Positions 41,097 through 53,445 are shown, counted from the stretch's first letter. The stretch: 64,000 bases of DNA from Gymnopilus junonius (GCA_015501075.1 JADNYJ010000100.1:62001-126000); one strand, 5' to 3'. Notes: generated by a model not told the origin, from the sequence alone. A program made the numbers and translations.

Positions 41097-42639
41097 TCAT
41101 GCCTCCTGCATCACGGCATTTAGTCTCTTCTCAGCCTTCCTCCAAATTTTGGCAAGCCTCGGATCTTTCGCATTCCACTGCTTAATTTCAAGATAAATGG
41201 GGCGGTACCGTCTCCTTGTCATTGGCACGTCTGATTCGCTCTCTTCGTCCGACGAAGCAGAATCAACATGCGCCGCTACCTCTTCCTTCCTCTTTGTAGC
41301 CGTCTCTGATGGACTTGGTTGTTTAGGTAACACAGATGGTGCTTGTCCCCCTTTCCGCTTCCTGGGTGACTTTAGGATAGCGGCTTCCACTTCCTCGACA
41401 GCTTTGATAGCAGCCGCAGTTTGAGCAGCCGCAGCCGCAGACCGTGTTCTCATCTTGGTTGGCGATTCTTCCACTGTCACCTTCATTTTCTTGACAGGCG
41501 GCTCTTCAGGCGATGCTACCTCGTCACGACGATCGTCCTCTTGCAAGACATGCACAGTCCTTTTCTTAGGGCTGTCCTTGGAAGGTAATTCGCGCAGTGG
41601 CCCTTTGTTTGGGAAACGGAGACGAGGAGGGGGAGGTTGGATGATTTTGTGGGAGAAGCGGACGCCCGGGGCGTCTTCTTTGTCGGGGTATTTTTTGAAG
41701 GAGATTCTTGTTGCAAAACCAGTGTCCTCTGTGATCGACGAGGTGTTTGTGGTTCAGGCTGCCTTTCCTCCACAGCTCGCGAGCCCGTAGGGACTGCTTT
41801 TGAAGGGGATTCAGGGAGCACCACTGCTGCCGCACCAGCTTCAGCCTTCCTCGGGGATTGTCGTGGTGTTGTGTTGTAGACACGTTCTGCTTTGAAGGAG
41901 ATGCTCTCCCTGACTTGCTAAACATCGCTTGCATTTGCTTTCTTAACTCCAGTTTTCTCATGTTTAGAAGATACAGGATGTCTGTAAACTTCTTCAATGG
42001 CAACCTGTGTTCTTGAGCGAATGAAACTGTTGATGGGACGCCTTTCAGCTTGAAAGCCAGATTAAATTATCGCATCGTAAAAATTTGAATGAAATAACGT
42101 ACTTTTGCAGCACCACAGACCCAGAAATATACCAGACACCTAAACATCGCGCTCCTATGGTCATACCCCGTAGCAAGAGTCATCAACTCGTTCTCAACCT
42201 CCGTAAAGTAAGGCTTTAGCTTCTCTTCAACGATACCACTGGTGTTGTACTTTTCATGCAGCTTTGCATAAGTCGATTTAACTCCCTCTTCTTTTTCTAA
42301 TTCTTCGATAACAGCTCGAACGGTGCTGTAGACCCTCTGAAAGTCTTTCTTATTCAAGCAAGACGCGGCTTGAGCTGATTTCTGGGACATTTCACCAGTG
42401 TTAAGTCTATTCATATGCATCAGAACAGTCTGAAATAACATGAATGGCAGGAATGCCAAGAAACACCTTTCAGACGCGAGCAATGCGCACACAGCTGGCA
42501 GGCCCGTATCGAATTCTCCGAGTTCGTGACCTGAGCCTCGGCCAGTCCTCAATTTCGCTTGTCTGATTAGGTCAGCTGCGAGATCGCGCGTTTCATCAGA
42601 TAACTGAAAGTTGTCGAGGAGATGGGCATAACGGCTCAT
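41097..42639 (-). CDS. ORC6: Origin recognition complex subunit 6
   Basis: Nuclear component of the ORC that loads the replicative helicase. Start at 42639 gives MSRYAHLLDNFQLSDE. Two cyclin-like (TFIIB-related) repeats follow: LAADLIRQAKLRTGRGSG, ...LPAVCALLASERL, then after an intron LNTGEMSQKSAQAASCLNKK and VYSTVRAVIEEL. The second domain reads YDHRSAMFRCLVYFWVCGAA / LPLKKFTDILYLLN. A long low-complexity linker with several S/TP sites (SPSK, TPRRSQR, SPSKNTPTKKTP) looks like a CDK-regulated region. The conserved C-terminal motif RRRYRPIYLEIKQWNAKDPR precedes the stop at 41097, as in metazoan and fungal Orc6. In the linker the frame changes twice (near 41885 and 41650) without good splice sites (see findings). 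Confidence 0.85.
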
Positions 42640-43395
42640 AGCTGGAGATTCGAGTAAGTAGTGACAGAGTCGGAGGGAGGCAACTTCTGCGCGTCACGTA
42701 ACTCCACATGATGTGTGACAGTCAATTGTTGATAGTCACTCCAGAACCCATTTTGCGAAAGATACCCTCTGAAATTTCTAAAGCTATATTCCCAAGGTGA
42801 TGTCCGATTGCTCTGGATTGTCCGCCGACTTCTTGCCTCTGGGACATGTTCCTGCAGACGCAGACATCTGGCGATTGGTGTTCGCAATTGTAGTCGAAGA
42901 AGAAGAAAAAGAGAATATGTCTACCGCAATGAAGGCCGCTGTAGGCCTTACACTTGTATGTTCGAGTGGCGTTCTATAGCCAGTGCAGCACCCGAGCTTT
43001 ATACTAATATACATGTCACTATCTCTGCTGGGCGACTTATGTCTCCTGACGTGAATATTGTATCTTTCATACTTCGCAATGCATGCACCATGCCTCTCAC
43101 AATGAAACTTATTGCAATACCGTGGGTTCTCGTTCAATCCTGGAAATATAGATTCAGTGATGGTGTTCTTGCGGAGGATACGCCGTGCTAAATTTCTGGA
43201 GCTTCCTCTTGATGTCATGCACATGGTTCAGGGTTTGGACCATTATGCAAATGTCGATATGACGGCTGAGAGTCGGGATACTCGATGACCTTGTCTTAAA
43301 ACCCCAGGGCAATATTGTCAGCTCATTTGCATTGCCATCATGTTTATGGTCCCATTATCATTTATTGTCTATGAAGAAGGAAGACTTCGAGTTTG
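42640..43395. other. Intergenic region at the edge of the accessory block
   Basis: Contains the ORC6 promoter. A 60-codon + strand ORF at 42797-42979 and a fragment FLELPLDVM near 43190-43220 (reminiscent of the start of an F-box) are too short to call. Confidence 0.35.
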
Positions 43396-43998
43396 CTATG
43401 AATGCACTCCTCATACTTCTTCGAATCTTAAGTGGCACCGGGTTTTTCACCTTCTACCGCAAAAATTCGACATAGACATAACAAGACTTAGCGCGTTTGA
43501 TCTAAAGCCTGGAACTGCCCTAGTCCTTTTCCTTACGAATGCCCTTACTAAATTGCATTGTTAAATGGAAATTTTGTGTCTTCCCACTTTCTTGACGGTT
43601 TTACTGCCCTGAACTCAATTGCATCCACGGCATCAATTTGCTGCAACTGAGGCCTTCCGAGAGGCAAACAACATTATCGTCTTATTTCGAGTTGACGACG
43701 CCATTATCGCATCTATTCTTGGCAGCAAGCTCTTCAGGCAACGGTTGTGCTGCTTTGCTCTATATAATGCGACAGCAGGGTTGGTGACCTGGACTTGTTG
43801 GATATTTTTCCTTTTCTAACTTCTTGATATTTAGCGTATATACCTCTGATTGTAATTCATCTAAAGTCAAATCGAAATATTAAACCAATTCCAATTGCGG
43901 ATGAGAAGTACATGTGGGTATCAAACGACAAGGTATTTAACTGCTTTTTATATAAGTTCCACAAAAAGATCAGTATGCATGATGACAGAGCGCTCAAG

Positions 43999-46380
43999 CT
44001 ACTGAGGTGCTGATACAGCTCCGCGCCTCTTAGCAACTCTTCCGTGCAAGTTATCCTGATCTTGCACCATTTTGCGTTTGCTACCAGTCTTGGACAGGAA
44101 CTCCTGTGGTTCCGCTACATCGTCTTCCGGCCAATTGTCACCCGTAAGATAAGACCTTATGATATCCACCAACCAATTCGGTTCCTTAAGCATCTTCAAT
44201 CGGTGTTCGTACTGGAATGCAGTAGTCGAGGATTGGAAAGATATGCCTAAGTCGCTGGCTTGCATGTCTCGCAGGACTTGGAAGTCCTTGGGCGAGGGCT
44301 TGCGTTCGTATCGAACCATAAAGTACCTCTGCAGTTCGCTTAGCAGCTCAGCCAGCCTGGGACGCTTACTGAACTGCACAACCTCGGTTAGAGCAGGTCC
44401 TACTAAGATTGCGACCTTAGCTGTTCCTCCCTTGGGACTTCCAGACGCATCAAGGTAGTACTCGTCGAACCCACGAAGGAATGCGACCACGTCGCCTTCG
44501 GCAGGCCCAGTGGAGCTTGTGGGGAGTGTAACATGCTTAGAATATCGCAAGGCGGTCCACATTAATACATAGAAGGCGGATTCGCGGTCGTCTTCGATAT
44601 CATGTATGGATGAGGGATTTTTGAGTAATGCAGCTGATATAAATTGCCAAGTTCCCTGCACATCGAGTAAGTAAGAGATGGAAGTATGAAAAAGAATTTA
44701 CACTCACAGTGCGCGAGGGGCGTCGGTTGCCAGTTTCTTTTCGCTTGAGGTTAATACAGAGATCCCAATCGATTAGGAGGCCCTTCCCCTCTTCTGTAAT
44801 TAAGATATTCCCAACGCTGATATCACGGTGAAGGATCCTAGCATCAAAGTAAGCAACATCATGTGCTGTCGCAATAGAAATGAGTATCTGGATGACAGAA
44901 CCGAAAACGGAATTTCTACCTTCCATTGCATCAGCGACTGCACTAACAAATTCTCGTGAGGATGAGAAATCAGTTAATGGATGACCGACGACTTTCAACG
45001 TCATGCGGTACTGACGCAACTGAACCATGCTGACAGTCCAACAAGCCCATTCAAAACTTCGAAGTAAATGTGTAAGTGTGCGATGGTCCTCTACGTCGTT
45101 ACCCTGTCCGAAAGGTGCAATATTTGGGACATTGTAATCCTCTAGGATAGTGTAGATGTCGCCTTCCTTCTCCATCCCATCGGCATCTGCCCTCCAATAA
45201 TCTTTCAAGTAAACGAGTGCATCGGCTTCAAGGTCGTAGGCTAGCATACCCCGAGTAGCCCTTGCAAAAGGGGAATAGGATTCATAGTACGGAGGGTATG
45301 AAATGATGAATTGGCTGCCTTTGTCGGGTTCCTTGCGGTCTGGAACTAACAACTTCCTGAATTCGCGATGAATTGAGTTTGCTTCCTGTAAATCACGTTC
45401 ATAGTCCCCCATCTTTGTAATGTCTTCCTCCAAGGCAACAGAACAAGTAGGATCATATCCCTTCTGGCGCAGGTCAAGATGCGAGTATCTCCAAAAGAAA
45501 TCGGCTAGTAATTCAGGCTCCTTCTTATAATTGAAACTCTGGGTTACGACCGCTCCAGCACGATCCCAGCGGATGAGGCGGGCATTCTCTCGGCATATCG
45601 ACACAGAGAACAAATGAAGGCGAAATTGAGAACCGGCGATGGCAGCTGCATAAGAACCGATTTGACCCCGATTTTCCGTCGGTTTATCGTCCGCACTTTC
45701 AAAGCGAAAATTATCTGCCTTTGGCTTTTTATAATTTTTAGGGTCGCGAAAGGGGTCTCCTTCCGGGCGAGACTTGAATTCTAAGAAAATTGACATTTTT
45801 GAGAAGTCGGTTATGGTACCTTCCGGGAGATCATCGGAATCATATACAGCGATATCTGTTGCAAGGTTGTCCCGACGACCGTCAGGATTGGCATGGGTAT
45901 CACGAAATTGCATTCCAGGAATGAAATCCTTGAATGCTTCAATCTACCACAATGTCAGTAAAACAGGAATTTCGAAGACAACAACTGGATACTTGCAAAT
46001 GGCTGGTACATCTCGACTTCGTTGCCCGTCAAGGGAATACGAGAAAGACGTTTGGAAAGTCCTTTTTTGTCTATGGGCCAGTCTTCCATGTCGAGCTCCT
46101 TGGAGAGGAAGCTCTTCAAAAATTCCTTAGGTGGTATAGGACCTAGAAAGTGCCCCGACATCTCTCTGGCAAGCTCTTTGTTCAGGTTTTTTCGATCTTT
46201 AATCTCTGAAGCAAAGGTGTGGTCGCTCGCTACCTTTTTTACAATGGGGGTAGTCTTTGGTGTGGGATCCGCTCCTACATTCCTTTTACGTGGAGTTTTA
46301 GGAGGGGGCTTTGCATAAAACCGTTCGGTTGGTACAGTATCGCGATTAGACATTTGGGACAATGTTTGCTCGCTAGGCAT
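43999..46380 (-). CDS. FunK1-type fungal protein kinase, copy A
   Basis: Fungal-specific FunK1 kinase, a family expanded in mushrooms; function unknown. The N-terminal exon (46380 to about 45960) starts MPSEQTLSQMSNRDTVP and ends ...LTGNEVEMYQPF. The main exon (about 45945-44710) contains EAFKDFIPGMQFRDTHAN, GQIGSYAAAIAGSQFRLHLF, and PPYYESYSPFARATRGMLAY. The catalytic core is FDARILHRDISVGNILI (HRD) and GLLIDWDLCI (DWD replacing DFG). A final exon (44661-43999) reads GTWQFISAALLKNPSS, DIEDDRESAFYVLMWTALRY, and FLRGFDEYYLDASGSPKGG, ending in a basic KRKM...HGR.AKRRGAV tail that could be an NLS; TAG at 43999-44001. A one-base difference from copy B at about 46381 removes the in-frame upstream extension present there. 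Confidence 0.9.
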
Positions 46381-46589
46381 GGATTGGCTTCAGCCTCTGT
46401 TGGAGGCTGCATAGTCAGAGTACTGTGAAGGAGGTAGAGATTCAGAAACAACGCGGTTGAGCCAAGTTTGGGAATAATATGGTCATTTCCACCATCATGT
46501 GACTTTTGATACCGTGACATAGGTAAGTCGTGATGTGACCGACGCGATTTGACAGAGTCACGGTCTCTTGAACTATCCGCTCATTTTTG

Positions 46590-47642
46590 CAATGACAAAT
46601 GCGACTGCCACCCAGTTGACAGAAGATAACAACACGCCACCCTCATTGCAATTGATGCTGAATCTCCCCTCACTTATTTCATGCAAGAATTTGGTCATTA
46701 CTGGTGGAAATTTTCAAATTGTCATGGGGTCCATCCGTGATAGTTGTCAAAGTAAATTATTCTATTCTTCTTTCCTTTCACCTGTGACTCATTGGCTTTG
46801 AACAGTAATTATAGAAATGTTCCATAAATAATATATCTTGATATCACACATGACACAATGACCTCGCTCAACCAAGAAGCCTTCCACACCCCAGCACATC
46901 AGTTTTGCAGGATTTGGCTGAATGGCACTTAACCCTTATGATGGTGTGGACTCACCCAATATCATTTGGCTCCACGGACCTCCTGGGGTCGGAAAAATGG
47001 CTATAGTGATCTCTTTTGCGGAACTGCTATCAAAGCAAAACAGACTCACTGCCAGCTTCTTTTTCAGATGAGACAACCAATGAGAGCTTGGCAAGATATT
47101 TATAACTTCTGTCACTTACCAGATATTGCTTGCGATCCTAGAGCTGGAACCCTACGTCGCCCAGGCAGTAGAGGAGGATCCTATGATTTTCAGACCGTCT
47201 TTAAAGACGTAGCTGGAGTGACTTATAGTTGGTCCCATCATATCCAGTGGTTTGGCATTTGCCAGTCGGACCCACCAGAGGAGGTGGTTTCCAATTTCAG
47301 CAGCACATCCTCAAGATGATCAGTGATGTCTGTCCTCGACTTGCTGGGCAGCTCAAGTTTTTCATTTCCAGTAGGTCTGAATTGAATGGATTTTCTAGGG
47401 AGTTTGCTAATCGGCCAGTCGTGAGGTCAATAGCAATTGGATCTTCTCCTGTGACCTTCACTTTAAGGTTATACATGCTTTTTCTTCTAATTAAGCACCT
47501 CCCAATTGCGTACCCCATACGATCACCTTTTTGCAATCATTTGAAAGGTGATTACTGCTGGTTAAACCTAGTACTTTCTCTTTTCATGGTTTTCTTGATA
47601 TATTTGTCGAGATGCAAATCTCGCATTCAAATTGGCTTGTAG
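46590..47642 (+). pseudogene. Degenerate NACHT-type NTPase gene, copy A
   Basis: Head-to-head with FunK1 copy A. Recognisable pieces: an N-terminal NLVITGGNFQIVMGSIRDS, then NPYDGVDSPNIIWLHGPPGVGK (Walker A, 46935-47000), a following helix FAELLSKQNRLTASFFF, a segment ITSVTYQILLAILELEPY, then EEDPMIFRPSLKT and RLAGQLKFFISSRSEL. These match the order in mushroom NACHT/NLR-like proteins. The frame is broken: stop codons and shifts occur after SFFF, after RPSLKT and before the ISDVCPRLAG piece, and the upstream linker has decayed. No C-terminal repeats (WD40/ankyrin/TPR) follow. Not expected to be functional. Confidence 0.75.
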
Positions 47643-48967
47643 AAAACAAAAAACAGCATTACTCCCAGTATGTATACCACCACATTTTTTATTTATTTAT
47701 GCAAGTAGAATGTAGTAGACACAAAAATGCATATACAGACCCATTTTTCAAGGTCAACACTCAAGTCCAAAGAGTACTTGAACCTAACAAAAATGGAAAC
47801 AAGGAACTTTAAAGTTGAAAGATGAATCACATTGTATGAGTGTCAGTGTCAGTGCCAGTAATCAGATGTCCAGTGCAAGTGCGAGTGTGAGATGGAGAAA
47901 TGAGGATAGGATGAGATATGAGAGAATGATCAAAAGAAGTGGCATGGGGTGGGGATATAGGGTGTCAAGTCATGGTCATATTACAGATGATTTGAGTTTT
48001 GATGATGATAAAAAAGGGCAGAGAAAAAATCTATCCAAGAGTGCAGAAAAGAGACAGAAAAGAGATGGGAACTTGAACATGGATGAAGATGGGTGAAACA
48101 GATGTAAAAAAATGGGAAAATGAAATGAGTGAGAGGAAAAGGGTGCATATAAGAAGGAAGGGATGATCGATGAACATCAATGAGAGGAAAATGAAGAAGG
48201 AAGGAAAGTAAGAAAAAGGGAAGACTGCCGGTGTCAACCATGTACATACATACTGTACCATACCATACGAACTACATACTTGAATCGAGTACAACTTCAA
48301 AGCTTCAAATCTACAACAACCACAGCAACGATAATGATAACAATGGCACAACATCCCCCTCTCCCTCCTCCACTCCCACCCATGTATCCATATCCAATCC
48401 AATGCTACTCTATCCAAAATCAAACCAATCCAGCATCCATACAAAAAAAAAAGCACAAGCATCCAAGTCAAATTTTGAAAGAAGCAAATGGGTAAGCCAA
48501 GCCAACCAAGCCCAGAGTAGGCATCCACTCCGACCCTAATTTCCAACCTCTCTCAATCCATCCAAAAGGTCTCGCAGAGCTAGCTACCATGATGTGTAAG
48601 TATAGAGTTGATAGACAAGAACATCTCAATGAATGATGGAGGATGATAATCAATGAAGATGGATGGGTTAGAACAGAAGGGTGCTTTTTGAAGTTTGATT
48701 TTGAAAAAGAAAAAGGAGAAGAGAAGGAAATTATATCATATACAAAAAAAAACAAGCAAATGAAAAGAATAGGGGATAGGGGGACACAAAGAAATCAAAG
48801 AGGCAAAGAAGGTAAAGGTGAAGGTCAGGAAATGTCATGGCAAAATCTTGAGGCAGTGGTGGTCATAGGGGGGGGGAAAGGTGCTGATGGGACGTCGACA
48901 TCTATAATCAAAAGGAACGGAAAACCTAGCAGGTAACAAGTGATCTGGGGAGTCGAGTCTCAACTCT
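47643..48967. other. Purine/pyrimidine-biased intergenic DNA downstream of the AMPK beta remnant
   Basis: Strongly strand-biased (A/G-rich on +), with long low-complexity ORFs on both strands (for example 48031-48546 minus) that carry no domain. 47815-48162 belongs to the segmental duplication. Probably the 3' UTR/downstream region of the AMPK beta-like gene. Confidence 0.45.
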
Positions 48968-49774
48968 CTATGTCAGTTTATAATAGATCGTCATCAAATA
49001 CTACAGAGAAAAAAAGGAGTTGCCATCAGCCTTCAAATCCCCCCAAAAAAAGAAAAAGAAAAAGGAAAAAAAACTCACCTTCTTCCGATACCATGTCATA
49101 TCAGCAACAGCCAACACCCCATTCTTAATTGCACTTATACACAGATGATGCAGCACCACATGGCTCGCACAGGCAACACGCTCCCATCATCTGTCAGCAC
49201 TGGCATATTATCCATGTCAATTGTGATCATCCGCAAGCTGCTGATTGGGGCTCTTTCCAGTGGGGGAGGGTGAGGGTGCTGGGAGGGAAATGAGGTGGTG
49301 GGTTGGGAGTGGGAGTGGGAGGAGGGGTGTAGGGAAGGCAAGAGAGAAGGTGAGAGGGATAGTGATGGATGTGAAGGCTGGGATGGGGAAGAGAGAGTGG
49401 AGGCAGAGGGTGGAGTAGAGGTGGACACTGTTAAAGGACCGCCACTCCCATTCCCATTTGCCAATATGTTCTTCTTTGGGGGACTCTGCATAGGCAATAA
49501 TTGACCTGTGGGTGTAGCAGGTAATGAGCCTTGCAGGGACATAGCAGCCATCATCATCTCTGTACTACTTGTTGCACCACTAGTAGCACTGCTAGCAGTC
49601 ACGGTGGCACTTGACAGCCCTGAGCTTGTCGAGCCAGATCCTGAACCAGAGACAATAGAGCTAGTTGCAGCTTGAGGTTGGTGCAGAGGTTCTTGAAGAG
49701 TAGAAGGAAAGGTGGGTGAAGGAGCAGGGGGGTCATATTCCCCCATGCCATCTTCAGACGGCAGTGGCGGTGGA
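48968..49774 (-). pseudogene. SNF1/AMPK beta-subunit gene, C-terminal part (broken)
   Basis: The minus strand encodes a Ser/Thr/Pro-rich linker (GEYDPPAPSPTFPSTL...) followed by MDNMPVLTDDGSVLPV. Then, one frame over, come HVVLHHLCISAIKNGVLAVA and TWYRKK; after an intron (donor near 49074, acceptor near 49001) the last exon reads YLMTIYYKLT with TAG at 48968-48970. This is the ASC/AMPKBI domain that binds the kinase and gamma subunit in Gal83/Sip1/Sip2-type proteins. One base is missing between DDGSVLPV and HVVLHHL (about 49165-49170). The gene's first exon is at 55327-55424, separated by an LTR element. The CBM48 glycogen-binding domain expected between them is absent. Confidence 0.85.
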
Positions 49775-50001
49775 TGTCATGAAATCCTCATTCCCCTTTT
49801 CTCCTGTTTCATTCATTATTCATATTCAATCATCCATGCTTTCTACACATGCCGCAGCCTCTGTAGTAGCCATGCCTTATCCACATGCAAACCTCATGGA
49901 CTTTCATATATACTAATATGGTCATTTCTACTTAGTATAAATACCAGCTGGTTGTAGTAGATAGACCTTAGCTTTAACTTGGTTTAGCTTTAGTTCTGAC
50001 A
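49775..50001 (+). repeat. 5' LTR
   Basis: 227 bp, TG...CA termini. Shares almost all of its length with 55091-55326; the central part includes tactta-gtataaata, a TATA-like box. The two LTRs differ at many positions and by several small indels, so the insertion is not very recent. Confidence 0.9.
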
Positions 50002-50152
50002 TAAGTTAAAGCTTCCCCCTCTCAGAACCACTCTTGACCACAAGCATTGTGCTAGTGCTCTTGACTGCTTCTGAACCCCTACCCATCCCTTCACTACACA
50101 CCCTTTCTCATAACCAATACTGCTGATTACTCTGACTGGTTACTTATCCATA

Positions 50153-51230
50153 ATGGAGGCCTTAATTCAAGGTCTTATTGACATGGGAACTGGGTTAATT
50201 ACCCAACTCCCAACCTTGTCACCGTACAACACAACACAAACCAAACCCTCCTTGCCCAAACCCAAACACCCCCTCAAACCTTCAATGTCACACAATCTGC
50301 CATCAAACCAGAACCACCCCGAACCTATGATGGCAACCCAAACTGCGTCATGGCTTTTATCCAGGAACTATGGGCATACTTCTTTATGGCAAATATCACA
50401 GACATCCAGAAACAGATCTTTTTCGCCATCAGCAAAATACATGGAGGAAAAATGACAATGCAACAGCATGGTCTGATGCCATCAGGAACAACATTATGGA
50501 ATAAAATGAAAATTGCACAGATCACAGCTAAACCAACCTGGAACAGAATCCTGAATACTGTTTATACTACATGGAACCAATTTGAAAAAGACTTCATCAA
50601 ACATTTCGGACTACTCAACTCTCAGGACAAAGCCATTGATGCCATTGAAACACTGCAACAAGGAAATATGACATGTGAAGAATACCTTACTGCATTCAAA
50701 GCACATTTCCCATGCTCTGGCTTTAATGACATAGCTGGTCTACGCAATTCAAATGGGGATTAAACCAGCATTATGAAACCAGCTGGAAACTACATTCCCA
50801 CTCCCAGAAAAGAATGCCAATGGATCAATCAACATTGAGAACTGGGTTAACTGAGCTGCTGAGTTGGACAGACAATGGAGAATCTCACAAAGAAACAGGC
50901 AAGGCCCAAACATGACAAGGAACAGTGGAAACACAAGGAACACTGAACAAGGACAAAGAAATACAACACAAGGACAAAGGACACAAGCAGCACCAGCACC
51001 AAGAGATCCAAATGCCATGGACATCGATAGGAACAGACACAGTGGACGACCAAGGTTGGACATCAAAGACATCACTTGCTACCACTGCCAGGAGAAAGGA
51101 CACATGGCACACAATTGCCCAAACAAAGACAAACCAAAGGTTTTCCACCAAAGGAAGCAGGATCTGCGCCATCTACCAGGAAATGACTGATGAAGAGCAC
51201 AAAGAAATGAAAAAAGATTTGGGTTTTTAA
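50153..51230 (+). pseudogene. Retrotransposon gag
   Basis: Begins at the ATG at 50153 (MEALIQGLIDMGTGLITQL). The capsid-like part continues in another frame from about 50320 (PRTYDGNP..., VMAFIQELWAYFFMANI, WNQFEKDFIKHFG, YLTAFKAHFPCSG). The nucleocapsid zinc knuckle CYHCQEKGHMAHNCP (CX2CX4HX4C) lies near 51076-51120. At least two frame changes separate these pieces. Confidence 0.85.
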
Positions 51231-51324
51231 AAGGTCCCCTTGCTGGTCAACAGGCAGGACCGATTGATATTCTGTCAGTAGCTACTTCTTCAAAAATGCC
51301 ATCATCATTTGTTTTGAAAAAGTC

Positions 51325-53445
51325 ATGACAGAAAAGACCAAACTTTACATCAGTAGCCTAAACTCAGAAGCTACTTTATGGCACTCAAAATCACAAAATG
51401 GATACTCTGACACCCAAACAATTCAAGCCCTTCTAGACAGTGGTGCAACAGACTGCTTCCTAGACTGGAAATTTGTCAAGAAATATGGACTTAGGACAAA
51501 AAGACTAGACCATGCTATTCCATCTATAATGTCAATGGAACAGCCAATTCAGCTGGATCAATTACACATACATGTGAATTGATAGTACAACATCAGGATC
51601 ACAAAGAAAAGATCAACTTCTATGTGACACATCTAGGATGCAAAGAAGTCATTATCGGACATTCCTGGCTTACAAAGCACAACCCATCAATCAACTGGCA
51701 AACAGGCTTTATCGAATTCAACAGATGCCCCCTGAATGCGAAGAAATCCAATTGAGGAAGATCTTCCTAAAGAAGAGGAAAAGTTCATCTACCACTCATA
51801 CTTCAATGAACTCCCAAAGTTCAAAAACCCTGCCCTAGGAACATGGGAAGATGTCGAAAAAGTACCCAAACTTCGAATCTATGCAACAGGAAGCAAAGCG
51901 GCAGAAATTGAAATTGAAAACATGAAGAACCAAGAGCCTAAAAGCTTCGAAATGGCAGTACCACCTCATTACCACATGTACAAGAAAGTGTTTGAGGAAG
52001 CAGGTTTTCAAAAACTACCACAGGAAGACCATGGGATCATGCAATCGAAATCAAACCAGGATCAGAACCGCAAAATTGACAAAAGCATACCCACTCAGCC
52101 CATCAGAAGACGAAGCTGTCAAAACCTTTTTGGAAGAAAATCTAGCCAATGGAAGAATCAGGGAATCAATTCTCCCTGGGCTTCAGGATTTTCTTTGTTA
52201 AAAAGAAAGATGGAAAACTCAGACCAGTTCAAGATTACGCATGCTTAATTCTGCCACAGTGAAAAATGCATATCCCCTACCACTCATCTCAGAGTTAATC
52301 TCAAAACTCAAAGGGGCAAAATATTTCACTAAAATGGATATACGCTGGGATTCAACAATGTCCACATCAAAGAAGGTGATGAACAAAAAGCTGCATTCCT
52401 AACACCTTATGGACTTTTCAAACCAACCATCATGTTCTTTGGATTATGCAATTCCCTGGCCACATTCCAAGCAATGATGAACAATCTCCTCAGAAACTTA
52501 ATCCAAAAAGGAGTTGTCATGGTATACATGGATGACATTCTTGTTTACACCAAAACAATGACTGAACACCAGAAATCATCAAACAAGTACTCTCGATATT
52601 GCAAGAAAATGGTCTCTACCTTAAACCAGAAAAATGCACATTCGAACAAACAGAAGTCAAGTACTTAGGACTCATTGTTGGAAATGGAGAAATCTGAATG
52701 GATCCAAAGAAAGTCAAGCAATCACTAAATGGCCTATTCCAAATATGATCAAAGATGTGCAACAATTCCTAGGATTCTGCAACTTTTACAGGATGAAACA
52801 CCTTTTCAAACTACTAGGCATCAATCAAAATATTTCCTCTGCCTACCATCCACAAACTGATGGCCAGACAGAAAGAGCAAATCAGGAAATAGAGGCCTAT
52901 TTAAGATGTTTACAAACTGGCACCAAAATGACTGGGCTTCTTGGCTTTCAATCGCAGAATTTTCCTATAATAACAGAATTCATTCAGCAATTGGCTATTC
53001 TCCATTCTATGCTACTAAAGGTTACCATGTCAAATCTGGAATAGAACCAACTCCCACTGGACAAAACCTTGAAAAGGAGGAAAATCGTGCCCAACAATTT
53101 GCTGAACACATGGCAAAAATCCACGAAGAAACCCAAAGCACTATGGAAAAAACCAATGAAGATATGAAATGGTTTTATGACAGGAAAAGGAAACCCAAGG
53201 AATATAACATTGGTGACAAAGTCTGGCTCGATATGAAGGACATAAACACAGGAAGACCCAAGAAAAAGTTGGACATATTGCATGAAGGACCTTTCAAGAT
53301 CACGGAAAAGATTTCAAACATTGCATACAGGCTCGAAGTTCCACCTTCCTGGAAAATTCACAACTCCTTCCACATCTCAAAACTCAAAAGAGTGAAAGAA
53401 GATGAATTCAATCAGAAATTACCTCGAGTCACACTACATGTTTGA
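51325..53445 (+). pseudogene. Retrotransposon pol (protease, RT, partial integrase)
   Basis: Protease: ALLDSGATDCFLDWKFVKKY near 51430-51490. Reverse transcriptase: [16 protein letters not shown] near 52185-52240, [23 protein letters not shown] and the catalytic YMDDILVYT near 52525-52550, then [10 protein letters not shown]. Integrase resumes directly at [20 protein letters not shown] near 52820-52880 (the catalytic Glu region), then [18 protein letters not shown] and [10 protein letters not shown]. The 3' part reads WLDMKDINTGRPKKKLD and FHISKLKRVKEDEF. RNase H, the integrase HHCC finger and the first two catalytic Asp are absent, consistent with an internal deletion at about 52795. Frames change repeatedly. 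Confidence 0.88.

Larger units (their letters stand above)
43396..48162. repeat. Segmental duplication, copy A
   Basis: Matches 59211-64000 in the same orientation, offset about 15.82-15.83 kb. It includes a 3' flank, a FunK1 gene, a degenerate NACHT gene and about 500 bp beyond. The match begins abruptly at ctatgaat (43396 / 59211) and runs to the window end in copy B. Identity is uneven: almost perfect in 44740-46560, moderate in the flanks and lowest in 43999-44661. Confidence 0.95.

Noticed and set aside
42797..42979. 60-codon + strand ORF
   Set aside because: No domain or splice partners; probably chance within the ORC6 promoter region.
43180..43260. F-box-like fragment FLELPLDVM
   Set aside because: Too short (about ten residues), followed quickly by a stop and with no leucine-rich repeats nearby.
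48031..48546. 171-codon minus-strand ORF rich in Phe/Leu/Cys
   Set aside because: Arises from strand-biased low-complexity DNA downstream of the AMPK beta remnant; no domain, and matching low-complexity ORFs exist on the other strand.
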